From NCBI GenBank assembly GCA_041659285.1, contig JBAZYO010000007.1, positions 302,053-366,052 of the forward strand: a DNA stretch of 64,000 nucleotides, written 5' to 3'. Position 1 is the stretch's first letter. The number at the start of each line of letters is the position of its first letter. Below are positions 16,672 to 25,364 of this stretch, piece by piece. Origin of the DNA: Vicinamibacterales bacterium (lineage in GTDB: Bacteria; Acidobacteriota; Vicinamibacteria; Vicinamibacterales; UBA2999). The translations under genes and the position numbers were made by a program. The notes beneath the pieces were generated by a model. It saw nothing but the letters and a program-made list of their open reading frames with translations. It made no database searches and was not told the DNA's origin.

Positions 16672-18371
16672 GCCAACTGGCCCATCTGGTCGGCGACCGG
16701 CTGCCGCCACAGGAAGTCTTCCTGCGCGCCCTCCGCGGCCCACGCCCCGAAGGCCCGCAGATCCGGCGCGGCCTTGAGTTCCTCGCTGCTGCGCGCGGTG
16801 ACGCGCACGCGCATGGTCGCCTCGATGTCACGCTCGTGCTCGATCACGACGCTCGACAGCGGCAGCGGGCGCAGCAGGAATGCGCCGTAGGCGTAGCGCT
16901 CGGCCAGGGTGCGTTCCGCGGCGCTCATCGCCGGCATCGTGTGGAGCCGCGCCAGCCGGTCGAGATACTCCTCCCGCGTCGAGGAATCGGTGGTGAAGCC
17001 GCGGTGGTCGTAGCGCCCGGTCCCGGCCGTCAGCACGCGGATTCCAAAGCTCGCCGCCTCGATGCCGATGGTGCCGCGCACCGTCAAACAGTAGTCCATC
17101 ACGCCGAACAGTGAGAACGTGTTGATGTCGGTGCCGGGAGGAACGATGGTCACGTGCGGGGGCAGCGCGCCGATCCGGGTCCGCAGCGCCACCAGTTCGC
17201 CGGCCTCCCCGCTGAACCGTTCCATCGCGTTCTTGGCCACGTGCACCGGGTGAATCTTGATCACCCAGTTGAGCGCGGTGTTGGCGCACGCGGCGCGCAC
17301 GGTCTCGACCAGCCAATCCTCGTAGTTGCCGAACAGGTCGGTGCCCCAGAACAGCGTGGCGTCCCAGATCACATGCGGAAAGATCACGGCGGTGGGCTTT
17401 GCCGGATCGAGGCCCAGCCGCGCGCGCAGCTCCGGAGCGGTGACAATCGACTTGTTGATCTGCGTGCCGCCCCGGCTGTACCAGTCGCCGGCGGCATAAC
17501 TGTCGGCGAGTTCGGCGCGAAGCGCCGCGCGCTCCTCATCGGACCAGCGCGCCGCCGTCATCTTCGCCCACGACTCATCCGAGAGCGACGCGTGATGCTG
17601 ATCGCGGTTGCCTTTGTGGTAGCGCTTCAGGATCAACGCGCTGCTGCGATGGGCGTCGAACCACGTCAGCACATCGATCCCGCGCTCGACGCATACGTCC
17701 ATCATCTCGCCGTGACCGGTGTAGCGATTGCCCATGAAGATGACGACCTCGGGCCGCACGCGATCGACGATGCGGTGGGCGGCGGCGGCGCGGGCCATGC
17801 CGGCGGCCAGGTGATCGAGCAACGTGCGGCGGGTCAGCTCCTGCGTGAAGTCGAGCCGGCCGGCTCGCAGCGATCGAAACGTCGTCGACAGCGCGAAGCG
17901 GGCGACGCGAGCGCCAAGGTACTCGAACCCGATCACGTCTTCGACGCAGTGAGCCCGCGCCACCACCGCGGCGGCCTCGCGCCGCGGCTCGGCGTGGGTG
18001 AACTGCTCCCAGTGCACGAACTCGCCGACGCCCGCCATCCGGAAGTACTTCGCGAACTGCTTGTCGGTGAGCACCACCGGTGTGAAGCCGCCGAGTTCCA
18101 GGCCCTTCACCAGTCCCGATTCCACCTCCGCGCCCTTGATGGTGCCCTTGGTGACGAGAAGCGCGCGCCGCGCCGGCCCGGGCGCCAGCAGCGACGGCCC
18201 CAGGACCGGGGCGTAGGCCCGGTGCCACGCCCGGTACTCCTCCCGGTTCCTGCGCTCGAACCGGCGGAACTCCGCGTTGAGCGCCAGGCGGCCGAGGTAG
18301 CGCGCGCGGCTGATCACGCGGTCAAGACCGACCGTCCGTAACGCCGCCTTGAGCTGGTCGCGGCGGGTCAC
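16668..18371 (-). CDS. Capsule-type polysaccharide biosynthesis protein, copy 2
   Basis: The product has 567 residues from a GTG at 18371 (GTGA overlap with the GT2-dioxygenase gene). The long in-frame extension upstream overlaps that gene and is not used. Blocks parallel those of copy 1: RRALLVTKGTIKGAEVESGLVKGLELGG, VIFMGNRYTGHGEMMDVC, TAVIFPHVIWDATLFWG, WVIKIHPVHVAKN, MDYCLTVRGTIGIEAASFGIRVLTAGTGRYDHRGF. The last block is the usual capsule-synthesis signature for a nucleotide-sugar site. It is likely a GT-B-like transferase working on the same glycan as copy 1. Confidence 0.75.
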   Translation of the reverse strand: MTRRDQLKAALRTVGLDRVISRARYLGRLALNAEFRRFERRNREEYRAWHRAYAPVLGPSLLAPGPARRALLVTKGTIKGAEVESGLVKGLELGGFTPVVLTDKQFAKYFRMAGVGEFVHWEQFTHAEPRREAAAVVARAHCVEDVIGFEYLGARVARFALSTTFRSLRAGRLDFTQELTRRTLLDHLAAGMARAAAAHRIVDRVRPEVVIFMGNRYTGHGEMMDVCVERGIDVLTWFDAHRSSALILKRYHKGNRDQHHASLSDESWAKMTAARWSDEERAALRAELADSYAAGDWYSRGGTQINKSIVTAPELRARLGLDPAKPTAVIFPHVIWDATLFWGTDLFGNYEDWLVETVRAACANTALNWVIKIHPVHVAKNAMERFSGEAGELVALRTRIGALPPHVTIVPPGTDINTFSLFGVMDYCLTVRGTIGIEAASFGIRVLTAGTGRYDHRGFTTDSSTREEYLDRLARLHTMPAMSAAERTLAERYAYGAFLLRPLPLSSVVIEHERDIEATMRVRVTARSSEELKAAPDLRAFGAWAAEGAQEDFLWRQPVADQMGQLA

Positions 18372-20275
18372 GCGGCTCCCGGACGCCGCTTGGGATGCGG
18401 TCTCAGGTCGGACGGATCGCGGTTCACGTACTGGTGCAGGAACGACCCCGTCCACCGCGCGTCGAGGCGCGGCTCGGCGCGGAAGGTGGCCGGCCGCACC
18501 TGGAAGACCAGGACGTCGCGGTGCGAGGTCCGCGCCAGCGTGGCGCGATGAATCACGTTGTCGTCGAACATCACGACGGTGCCGCGAGGTCCGGTCACGG
18601 CGTGCCGCTCGTATCCGTTGGCAAGATAGCGCTCGACCTCGGCGGACGGCACGCGGCTCTTCCAGTGGAGCGGCGCCAGTGGCGCCCCGTACGCCGGACG
18701 CCCGGAGCCCCGCTCGCGCACGAACTCGAACGGCGCCGTGCCCTCGTTCACGTCGGTCAGGTACACCATCACCTTGATCACCTCGCGGGGATGGTTGTCG
18801 TAATGCCACAGCCACGATGCGTCCGGCGTCTGCTCGCTGATCGGGCTGCGATAGACGTAGACCTTGTCGACCACGACGAACGAACCGTAGAAGCGCCGCT
18901 CGATCTCGTCCATCAACGGTTCGCAGAGTTCCGGCAGGCCGTCGAGCGACAGCGGATCCAGCAGCTGGATCGCGATCACCTGGCGATTGATCACTTCAGG
19001 TTGGGCCTCGGTGCGCGGTCCCGGCATCGCCGCGCCCAACGGCGGAACGAACTGGCACTGCGCGGTGATGCCGAGCGCCGCATCGGCGGCGGCGGCGACG
19101 CGGCTGACCACATCACCGTGCGACGCCGCCAGCGGCAGCGGCGCCGACGCGTCTCCGGGCCGGCTGACAATCACGCCGAGGTCGTGAATGCGGCCGGCGT
19201 TCGGCGCGGCCGCGGGATGGGCGCGGCGAAACGCCCGCTGCGCCCGCCGGTAGTGCCGTGAGTAGCGCCACAGGATGTGCCGGCCCTTGAGCAGGTCCCA
19301 TGCCTCGCGGGTGCGGCGCCCGGCGTAACGGGCAATGGCCACTGGTCCGCGAAGGCGCACGCCCAACGTCCGTTCGGTCAGCAGCCTCACCAGGCGGCGC
19401 CCGGCCGCCGGGTCCATTTGCTTCGCGGCCTGGTACACAGCGCGATGCCGCGCCGCCCGGCCTTCCGCGCGGTCCTGCGCCAGGCACTCGGCCCAGTTGC
19501 GCGCCAGCCGCTCGCGAAGGGCCTCCCGCGCCACGGCATCGACGTCGAAGGCGTCGAGCACGAACCCATAGAGCCGATATCGCTCCCGCACGGTCACCGA
19601 ACGAGGCGCGCTCGCGCGGACGGTGCGGTCATGGCTGCGAAAGCGATTGAGCGGTTGCGCCACGTAGGCGACATCGGCCTCGCGCAGCATGCGGGCCCAG
19701 AGCATGTGGTCGGCGGCGAGGCGGAACGTGGTGTCAAACCCGCCGCAGCGATCGAGCAGCGAGCGCCGGAGCAGGACGGCGCTCGCGGTCGGAATGGTCT
19801 TCTGATCCAGGAGGAACGGCAGCTCGATTGCTGCGGTAGTGATGAAGTCCCGGTCCCATCGCGGGTGAGAAGGGCTGACCGATTGCGGCGTGCCGCCGGC
19901 GTCGATGATCCGGGAGCGGCAGTAGGCGAGCCCAACCGGCGGGTTCGCGTCCAGCACGCCGGCCAGCACCGCGAGCAGCGCCGGCTCGCACGAGTCGTCC
20001 GCGCCCGCGAAGTACAGGTACTCGCCGTGCGCCATCGCAGCGCCATCGTTCCAGCGCTGGTACGCGGATCCCGAGCGGGTGTCGAACCACACGGCGCGGA
20101 TCCGCGGATCCCCCGCGTACTTCTCAATCACCGCCCGGCTGCCATCCGTTGAGGCATCGTCCAGCACCAGCAGCTCGAAGTCACCAAGCGTCTGGTCGAG
20201 CAGCGACCGCAACCGCTCGTCCAGGTAGGACGCGTAGTTGTAGTTGGGAACGATGACGCTGACCTTCACCGGCAT
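18368..20275 (-). CDS. Fusion of a GT2 glycosyltransferase with a PhyH-like Fe(II)/2-oxoglutarate dioxygenase
   Basis: The product has 635 residues from the ATG at 20275, overlapping the epimerase stop by ten bases. Residues 1-230 are a GT-A family 2 transferase: VSVIVPNYNYASYLDERL (5-22), LDDASTDGS (38-46), GADD (91-94). A basic helical linker follows (~230-370). Residues ~400-610 resemble phytanoyl-CoA-dioxygenase-like oxygenases: H491-x-D493 (WHYDNHP), distal H576 (DDNVIHRAT) and R594 (VFQVRP), the iron and 2-oxoglutarate ligands. One polypeptide may thus transfer a sugar and hydroxylate it or its acceptor. No split or frameshift is visible between the two halves. Confidence 0.82.
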   Translation of the reverse strand: MPVKVSVIVPNYNYASYLDERLRSLLDQTLGDFELLVLDDASTDGSRAVIEKYAGDPRIRAVWFDTRSGSAYQRWNDGAAMAHGEYLYFAGADDSCEPALLAVLAGVLDANPPVGLAYCRSRIIDAGGTPQSVSPSHPRWDRDFITTAAIELPFLLDQKTIPTASAVLLRRSLLDRCGGFDTTFRLAADHMLWARMLREADVAYVAQPLNRFRSHDRTVRASAPRSVTVRERYRLYGFVLDAFDVDAVAREALRERLARNWAECLAQDRAEGRAARHRAVYQAAKQMDPAAGRRLVRLLTERTLGVRLRGPVAIARYAGRRTREAWDLLKGRHILWRYSRHYRRAQRAFRRAHPAAAPNAGRIHDLGVIVSRPGDASAPLPLAASHGDVVSRVAAAADAALGITAQCQFVPPLGAAMPGPRTEAQPEVINRQVIAIQLLDPLSLDGLPELCEPLMDEIERRFYGSFVVVDKVYVYRSPISEQTPDASWLWHYDNHPREVIKVMVYLTDVNEGTAPFEFVRERGSGRPAYGAPLAPLHWKSRVPSAEVERYLANGYERHAVTGPRGTVVMFDDNVIHRATLARTSHRDVLVFQVRPATFRAEPRLDARWTGSFLHQYVNRDPSDLRPHPKRRPGAA

Positions 20276-21396
20276 GCGCGACCCGTCCGCAGCACGCCGT
20301 GCCGTGCCAGTTCCGTCAGGGCGTGCCCGGCCGCCGCGTCAATCGGCGGTTGCTCCCGGTACCAGGCGACATACGCCGCCAGCCCCTCGGTGAGTGAGGT
20401 GGGGTGCCACGCTCCGAACATCGCGCCATAGGCCCGCAGGTCCGCCGACGCATGCCGGATGTCGCCGACGCGGTAGCGTCCGGAGGCGGCGAGCGTGGGC
20501 GACACCCCGGCGATCGCGGCCAGCCGCAGGGCCATCTCGCGCAGGGTCGTGCGGCAGCCGGTGCCGACGTTCAAGGTGTGTTGCCAGCGACCCGGGTGGC
20601 TGATCCCCGACACCAGCGCTCCCACCACGTCGGCGATGTAGACGAAGTCACGGGACATCTCGCCGTCTTCGAACAGGTCGACGCTCCCGTTGGCCAGCAT
20701 GCCGGTGGCAAAGTTGGCGACGATGCCGGTGTACGGGTTCGCCGGCTGCTGCAGCGGGCCGTAGACATTCTGGAACCGCAGCACCAGCAACTCGAGGTCG
20801 TGGGTCGCGGCCGCCATCTGGAGCGCCTGTTCCTGCCACAGCTTGGTCAGCCCGTAGATCGAGACCGGCCGCACCGCCGCCGCTTCATCCGCGGGCACCG
20901 GCTCGAGAGGCTCGCCCGCCGCGTTCTCGAACTCCCAGCGGCCGGCTGCCAGGTCCGCCTCGCGCCGCGCTCCCGGATACAGCAAGCGGTCACCATCGCG
21001 ATACGGTCCCTCGCCGTACACCGCTCGGCTCGACGCCAGGATCACGCGCGCGGGCCGCGAGCGGAGCGACGCCAGGCCCTCGCACAGGCAGACCGTCGCG
21101 CCGGCGTTGGCGTCGATGTAGCGCTGCTGTTGGTACATCCCCTGCCCGGTGCCCGTCAGCGCGGCGAGGTGAACGAGCACTTGCGCGCCTTCGGCCGCTT
21201 CCCGCCAGGCGTCCACGTCGTGAAGGTCGCAGCGGACGCACCGGGCGCGAGCGGCGACATCCGGCGGGAACGCCGCGGCCGGTCCGTGCACGTCGGGCAC
21301 GAGCGAGTCGATCACCACCACGTCGTCGCCGGGAGGCAACGCGTGAAGCAGCGATCGGCCGATGAAACCCGCCCCGCCTGTGATCAGGATCTTCAT
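20266..21396 (-). CDS. NAD-dependent sugar-nucleotide epimerase/dehydratase (extended SDR)
   Basis: The product has 376 residues; the ATG at 21396 shares a base with the upstream stop (TGATG). ITGGAGFIGRSLLHAL (4-19) is the NAD motif, ASSRAVYGEGPY gives the catalytic serine region and SIYGLTK the Tyr-x3-Lys. RDFVYIADVVGAL and LNVGTG are typical of UDP-hexose epimerases and GDP-sugar dehydratases. An unusual charged insert (~140-175: DGDRLLYPGARREADLAAG and EPLEPVPADE) precedes the active tyrosine, as in dTDP-L-rhamnose-type or UDP-glucuronate-epimerase-like subfamilies. It supplies a modified donor sugar for the glycan. Confidence 0.88.
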   Translation of the reverse strand: MKILITGGAGFIGRSLLHALPPGDDVVVIDSLVPDVHGPAAAFPPDVAARARCVRCDLHDVDAWREAAEGAQVLVHLAALTGTGQGMYQQQRYIDANAGATVCLCEGLASLRSRPARVILASSRAVYGEGPYRDGDRLLYPGARREADLAAGRWEFENAAGEPLEPVPADEAAAVRPVSIYGLTKLWQEQALQMAAATHDLELLVLRFQNVYGPLQQPANPYTGIVANFATGMLANGSVDLFEDGEMSRDFVYIADVVGALVSGISHPGRWQHTLNVGTGCRTTLREMALRLAAIAGVSPTLAASGRYRVGDIRHASADLRAYGAMFGAWHPTSLTEGLAAYVAWYREQPPIDAAAGHALTELARHGVLRTGRACR

Positions 21397-22529
21397 CAGC
21401 GCAACCGCGGGCGTGACTGCCGGTTTGCCCACCCGGACGCCAACAGGTGCGGCCAGGTGGATAGCGGGCGGCCCGACACCGTGGCCCACGCCGCCGACAG
21501 GCGGTGCTGCCAACGCTGCCGGAACGCCGCCGGCCGTTCCCGCGTCCGCCGCCACACCGCCGCCACCGGAGAGGAAGCCGCGCGCGACGCCCACCGGCCG
21601 GCTCGAGCCCAGCCAACGCGGTTCGCCAGGCCGGCGTAACACTGCAGGCGCGCCCGCCGCCACGGACTGACGGCCGAGCGCAGGGCGAGATCGATGAGCC
21701 GGCCGGCTTCCGCCTCGAGTCCGGCGGCGGCGCAGCTGGTGGCGGCCCTGGCCAGCTTCGCGGCGTAGCGATCGAGGTCGGCGGCCGCGACCCCGGCAGC
21801 GAGCGCGTAGCCGTGCATGCGCTCGTGAATCCACGCGTAGTCAGTCAGGGTGTGGGGAGGCACGCCGCCCTTGCGCTCGCCGGTCAGGTGGTGGATGTCG
21901 CGCTTGTCGGCGAGGTAGGCACGGCAGTGGTGCAGCCGCACATTCCGCGATGCCGCGCGGCCCTCGAATTCCCAATCCTCGTAGATGGCCAGCTCGCGGA
22001 AGGGGCCGTTGGCTTCGACCACGTCCCGCCGGTAGAGCGGCGACGGCGCCGCCCAGACCCTGCCCATCAGCAAGTGCGGAAACAACCGCGCGCGGCTCTC
22101 GCCGGTCCCCCTGGCGGGAAGTCCCGACCACTCGCCGCCCAGCGGGTACTCGCGCGTCAGGCAATACGAGATGCCGCAATCCGGATGGTCGCGCAGCCCG
22201 CCGACCTGCCGCGCGAACTTGTCGGGCATCAACAGGTCGTCGGAATCGAGGAACTGGATGAACTCACCGCTCGCGGCCTCGAGTCCGGTGTTGCGCGCCG
22301 AGGCGACGCCGATCGCGGCGGTGCGCGCGAAGCGCACTTCATCCGGATGCGCCGCGGCCAGCGCCTGCCCCACCGCCGTCGTGTCGTCGCTGGAGCCGTC
22401 GTCAACAATGATGGCTTCGATCGGCCGGTAGGTCTGCGCGAGCACGCTCTCGACGGCCGCCACCAGCAGCACCGGCCGGTTGCGGACCGGGATGATGGTT
22501 GACACGAGTCCGGGACGGCACTCGATCAT
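21396..22529 (-). CDS. Family 2 glycosyltransferase
   Basis: The product has 377 residues from the ATG at 22529 (ATGA overlap with the next gene's stop); the longer frame upstream is a shadow of that gene. GT-A blocks are VSTIIPVRNRPVLLVAAVESVLAQTYRPIEAIIVDDGSSDDT (9-50) and FIQFLDSDDLLMPDK with the DXD-like metal motif. The ~120-residue C-terminal region is rich in Arg, Ala and Trp and probably binds the membrane or partner proteins. One of three GT2 enzymes encoded together with the exporter. Confidence 0.9.
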   Translation of the reverse strand: MIECRPGLVSTIIPVRNRPVLLVAAVESVLAQTYRPIEAIIVDDGSSDDTTAVGQALAAAHPDEVRFARTAAIGVASARNTGLEAASGEFIQFLDSDDLLMPDKFARQVGGLRDHPDCGISYCLTREYPLGGEWSGLPARGTGESRARLFPHLLMGRVWAAPSPLYRRDVVEANGPFRELAIYEDWEFEGRAASRNVRLHHCRAYLADKRDIHHLTGERKGGVPPHTLTDYAWIHERMHGYALAAGVAAADLDRYAAKLARAATSCAAAGLEAEAGRLIDLALRSAVSPWRRARLQCYAGLANRVGWARAGRWASRAASSPVAAVWRRTRERPAAFRQRWQHRLSAAWATVSGRPLSTWPHLLASGWANRQSRPRLR

Positions 22530-23536
22530 GGGTCCATCTGCTGGCCGGTGCCGCCGCCGACGGCGGCGCCCTGGGCCAGTGACTGATTGAGCGCGTCCAC
22601 CATCGCGTCGATCGCCGGCGCGCGGTCGCCATGCTGCCGCTGAATCATGGCGAAGCTGTGCGCGAGGTTTCGCTCGCGAGTGGCCTGGCCGAACATCAGG
22701 GTGCCTTGACCGCCGACGTACCGCCGGAATGGCACCGGGCCGAAGAGCGCGACGTGATGGCCCGCCAGCCAGGCTCTGAGCGACAACTCGTGATCGACCA
22801 GCATGCCGACCTCGCCGGGGCGGCTGTAGTCGAGACTGAAGCCGCCGAGCGACAGGTAGACGTCGCGCCGGTAGAAGATCGGCCCGATACTGACACCCTG
22901 CACGAACATTAAGGGCAACCCGGAGGCGGCGTCGCGAAACGGGATGTCCTTGGCGTAGGTCCACTTACGCGCTTCGCGGTACCCGAACACCTCGCGCGCC
23001 TGCACCTTGTCGGACGGCGCCGACAAGTCGAGCTGCCAGCCCTGGTGGCCGCCGAGCACCGCCAGGCGCGGGTAGCGGTCGAACAAGTCGAGGGCCTGCG
23101 CCGCCCACGCGCCCGAATCGGGCGGAATGTCATCGTCCTGGAGGAGGCAGACCACTTCGCCCCGCGCCAGGCCGACGGCGCGGTTGTAGGCGCGGCTGTC
23201 GTGCACGTCGTTCGACCGGATGAGGAAGTCGTTCGGCCGCGACAGCAGGCGTTGCCACTCGCGCTCGGAGCCATCGACCGAACCGTCGTCGCACACGATC
23301 AGTTCCTCGGCGATGGTCCGGCGCAGTCCCGCGGCGATCGCCGCGATGTTGTCGCGATGATTGAACGACAGCAGGATCAGGGAGAGCCGCGGACGCTCGC
23401 TGTGGGTGTGCGGGCTGACCGCCCGCGCCGCCTTGTCGGCGCGCACGCGTGCGATCAGCCGCTCGCGGCGGCTGAACAGGGCCGTCAACCGCCGCCACGC
23501 CCGCCGTGGCAGCGCCCGCAGGGCGGTGTCAGGCAT
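22526..23536 (-). CDS. Family 2 glycosyltransferase
   Basis: The product has 336 residues from the ATG at 23536 (a GTG two codons upstream is also possible); either way it overlaps the exporter's stop. A basic N-terminus (~1-50) precedes the GT-A domain: LSLILLSFNHRDNIAAI, ELIVCDDGSVDGSE, NRAVGLARGEVVCLLQDDDIPPDS with the QDDD metal motif. VQGVSIGPIFYRRDVYLSLGGF and VGMLVDHELSLRAWLAGH are the acceptor-side blocks of the family. Likely one of the sugar-adding steps of the surface glycan. Confidence 0.88.
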   Translation of the reverse strand: MPDTALRALPRRAWRRLTALFSRRERLIARVRADKAARAVSPHTHSERPRLSLILLSFNHRDNIAAIAAGLRRTIAEELIVCDDGSVDGSEREWQRLLSRPNDFLIRSNDVHDSRAYNRAVGLARGEVVCLLQDDDIPPDSGAWAAQALDLFDRYPRLAVLGGHQGWQLDLSAPSDKVQAREVFGYREARKWTYAKDIPFRDAASGLPLMFVQGVSIGPIFYRRDVYLSLGGFSLDYSRPGEVGMLVDHELSLRAWLAGHHVALFGPVPFRRYVGGQGTLMFGQATRERNLAHSFAMIQRQHGDRAPAIDAMVDALNQSLAQGAAVGGGTGQQMDP

Positions 23537-25290
23537 TGGCACCCGCCAGCGGCGCCGGGGGCGGCGGCTCCGCCAACCGGCTGTCGCGCTCCAGTTGCAG
23601 GGCGTCCCACGTTCCCGATCGCACTACCTTTCCGCCTTCCATCACCAGAATCATGTCGGCGTGCCTGATGGTCGAGAGGCGATGCGTGATGACCACGATC
23701 GTGGTCCGGTGGTGAATCGCGTCGATCGCCTTCTGGATGCGCTGCTCGTTCTCGGTGTCGAGTGAGTTGGTCGCCTCGTCGAGCACGAGGATGCGCGGCC
23801 GCCGCAATAAGGCGCGGGCAATCGCCAGCCGCTGGCGCTCGCCGCCCGAGATCAGGACGCCGCCGGCGCCAACCAGGGTGTCGAGGCCGGCGGGCAGGCC
23901 CGACACGAACGCATCGGCCGCCGCCAGCCGGAGGGCGTCCCAAATCTCGTCGTCGGTGGCTTCGGGGCGTGCCCACCGCAGGTTGGCGCGCACCGTGTCG
24001 TCATAGAGAAACGTCTCCTGCGGCACGTAACTGGTCTGCCCGCGCCACGACGCCATGCCGTCGCGCGTCAACGGCTGGCCGTCCACCAGGATCCGGCCGG
24101 ACGTCGGCGACAGCAGCCCCCAGCAACAGGTCGGCCACCGTGCTCTTCCCGGAACCCGACGCGCCGACAATGGCCGTCGTGTCGCCGGCCTTGATTTCGA
24201 GATCAAGATCGGCCACCGCCGGTGTCTCGCGGCCCAGGTACGAGAACGACACGCGATCGAACCGCACGCTGCCGGTCAGCGTGACGTCCGCCGGCGAATC
24301 GACGCGAGGCTCCGCGGCCGCAAGGCAGTCGCGCTCGAGTTGCCTCACGATCTCGAACACCGGCAGCGTCGACGCCAGCGCCTGGAGATGCCGGTAGACC
24401 GCGACCAGCCGGGGCATCAGCCGCGCGAAGATGAACAGCATCACGAGCAACAACGCCGCCGGCTCGTTGAGCAGCGCGGACGAAGCGTAGACGATGAACG
24501 CCAGGAGGATGGTGGACCCCAGCTCCAGCATGCGGTGGAAGTCGGCGTCGCTGGCCGCCGCCTGCAGGGTCACCGCTTTCGAGTCGCCCGCCAGTCGCAC
24601 CACGACGTCTTCGTGCCGGGCGGTCACGGCGTAGCTCTTGGACACCTTGACGCCGCCGACGTGTTCGACGATGGCCCGATGCAGCCGCTGCCGCTGGCGC
24701 GCCGCCGTCGTGCTGAGTGTGCGCGCCTGATCGAGCGGGCCGCGCACGAACCAGCCCAGCACGACGGCGCTCACCAGCACGAGCACCGCCATCTCGGGCG
24801 AGAGCCGGAGCGCGAGAGCGAAGTACACCGCCGCCACCACCAGCGCCACCAGCAGATCCATCAGGTTGCCGGCGGCCACGCCGACGCGACCCACCTCGGT
24901 GATGATGACGTGCATGAAGTCGGACGGAGTGCGGGTCACCAGGAAGCGCCACTCGGCTCCGACCATGGCCTTGTAGACCCGGAGGCGCAACGCCTCCGCG
25001 AGGTTCTCGCGCAGCGATGTGGTGAGCACGGATTGCGCGCGCTGAACCACCGCGCGCACGGCGGTGATCGCGACAAACAGCAGGAGCACGGCTCCCAGCG
25101 TCGGCGCCACACCAATGGCCCCGAGGCCGGACGTGATCCACCCGCCCGCACGCGGGAGCGGATTCTCCTCGACCGCGCCGACCAGCTCGAGCAGGGGCGC
25201 CAGCAGCAGCACGCCGGCGCCTTCGGTGGCCGTCAGCAGGAGCAGGAGCACGGCGGCGCCGGCGGCTTCCCGCGGCGAGGTGCGGATCAT
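23529..25290 (-). pseudogene. MsbA-like ABC transporter (permease-ATPase), interrupted by a +1 frameshift
   Basis: Both halves of a lipid/glycan exporter are present but in different frames. The 5' part encodes the six-span permease and Walker A (GASGSGKST); it breaks after DLLLG. The 3' part resumes at LLSPTSGRILVDGQPL and carries the Q-loop (SYVPQETFLYDD), signature ISGGERQRLAIARALL, Walker B RILVLDEATNSLD and the H-loop VITHRLSTI. The break is at a run of five G on the minus strand (24121-24117); four G would restore one continuous protein of ~587 residues. Start taken at the ATG at 25290; no ATG or GTG is available closer to the upstream stop. A sequencing error is as likely as real decay. 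Confidence 0.8.
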
Positions 25291-25364
25291 CTCGCCCAGC
25301 AGCGCCCGGGCACTGTGCGGCAGCCGCGCGGCCCGGCGCGCCTGACCCTCGCGCGGCGATCCGG

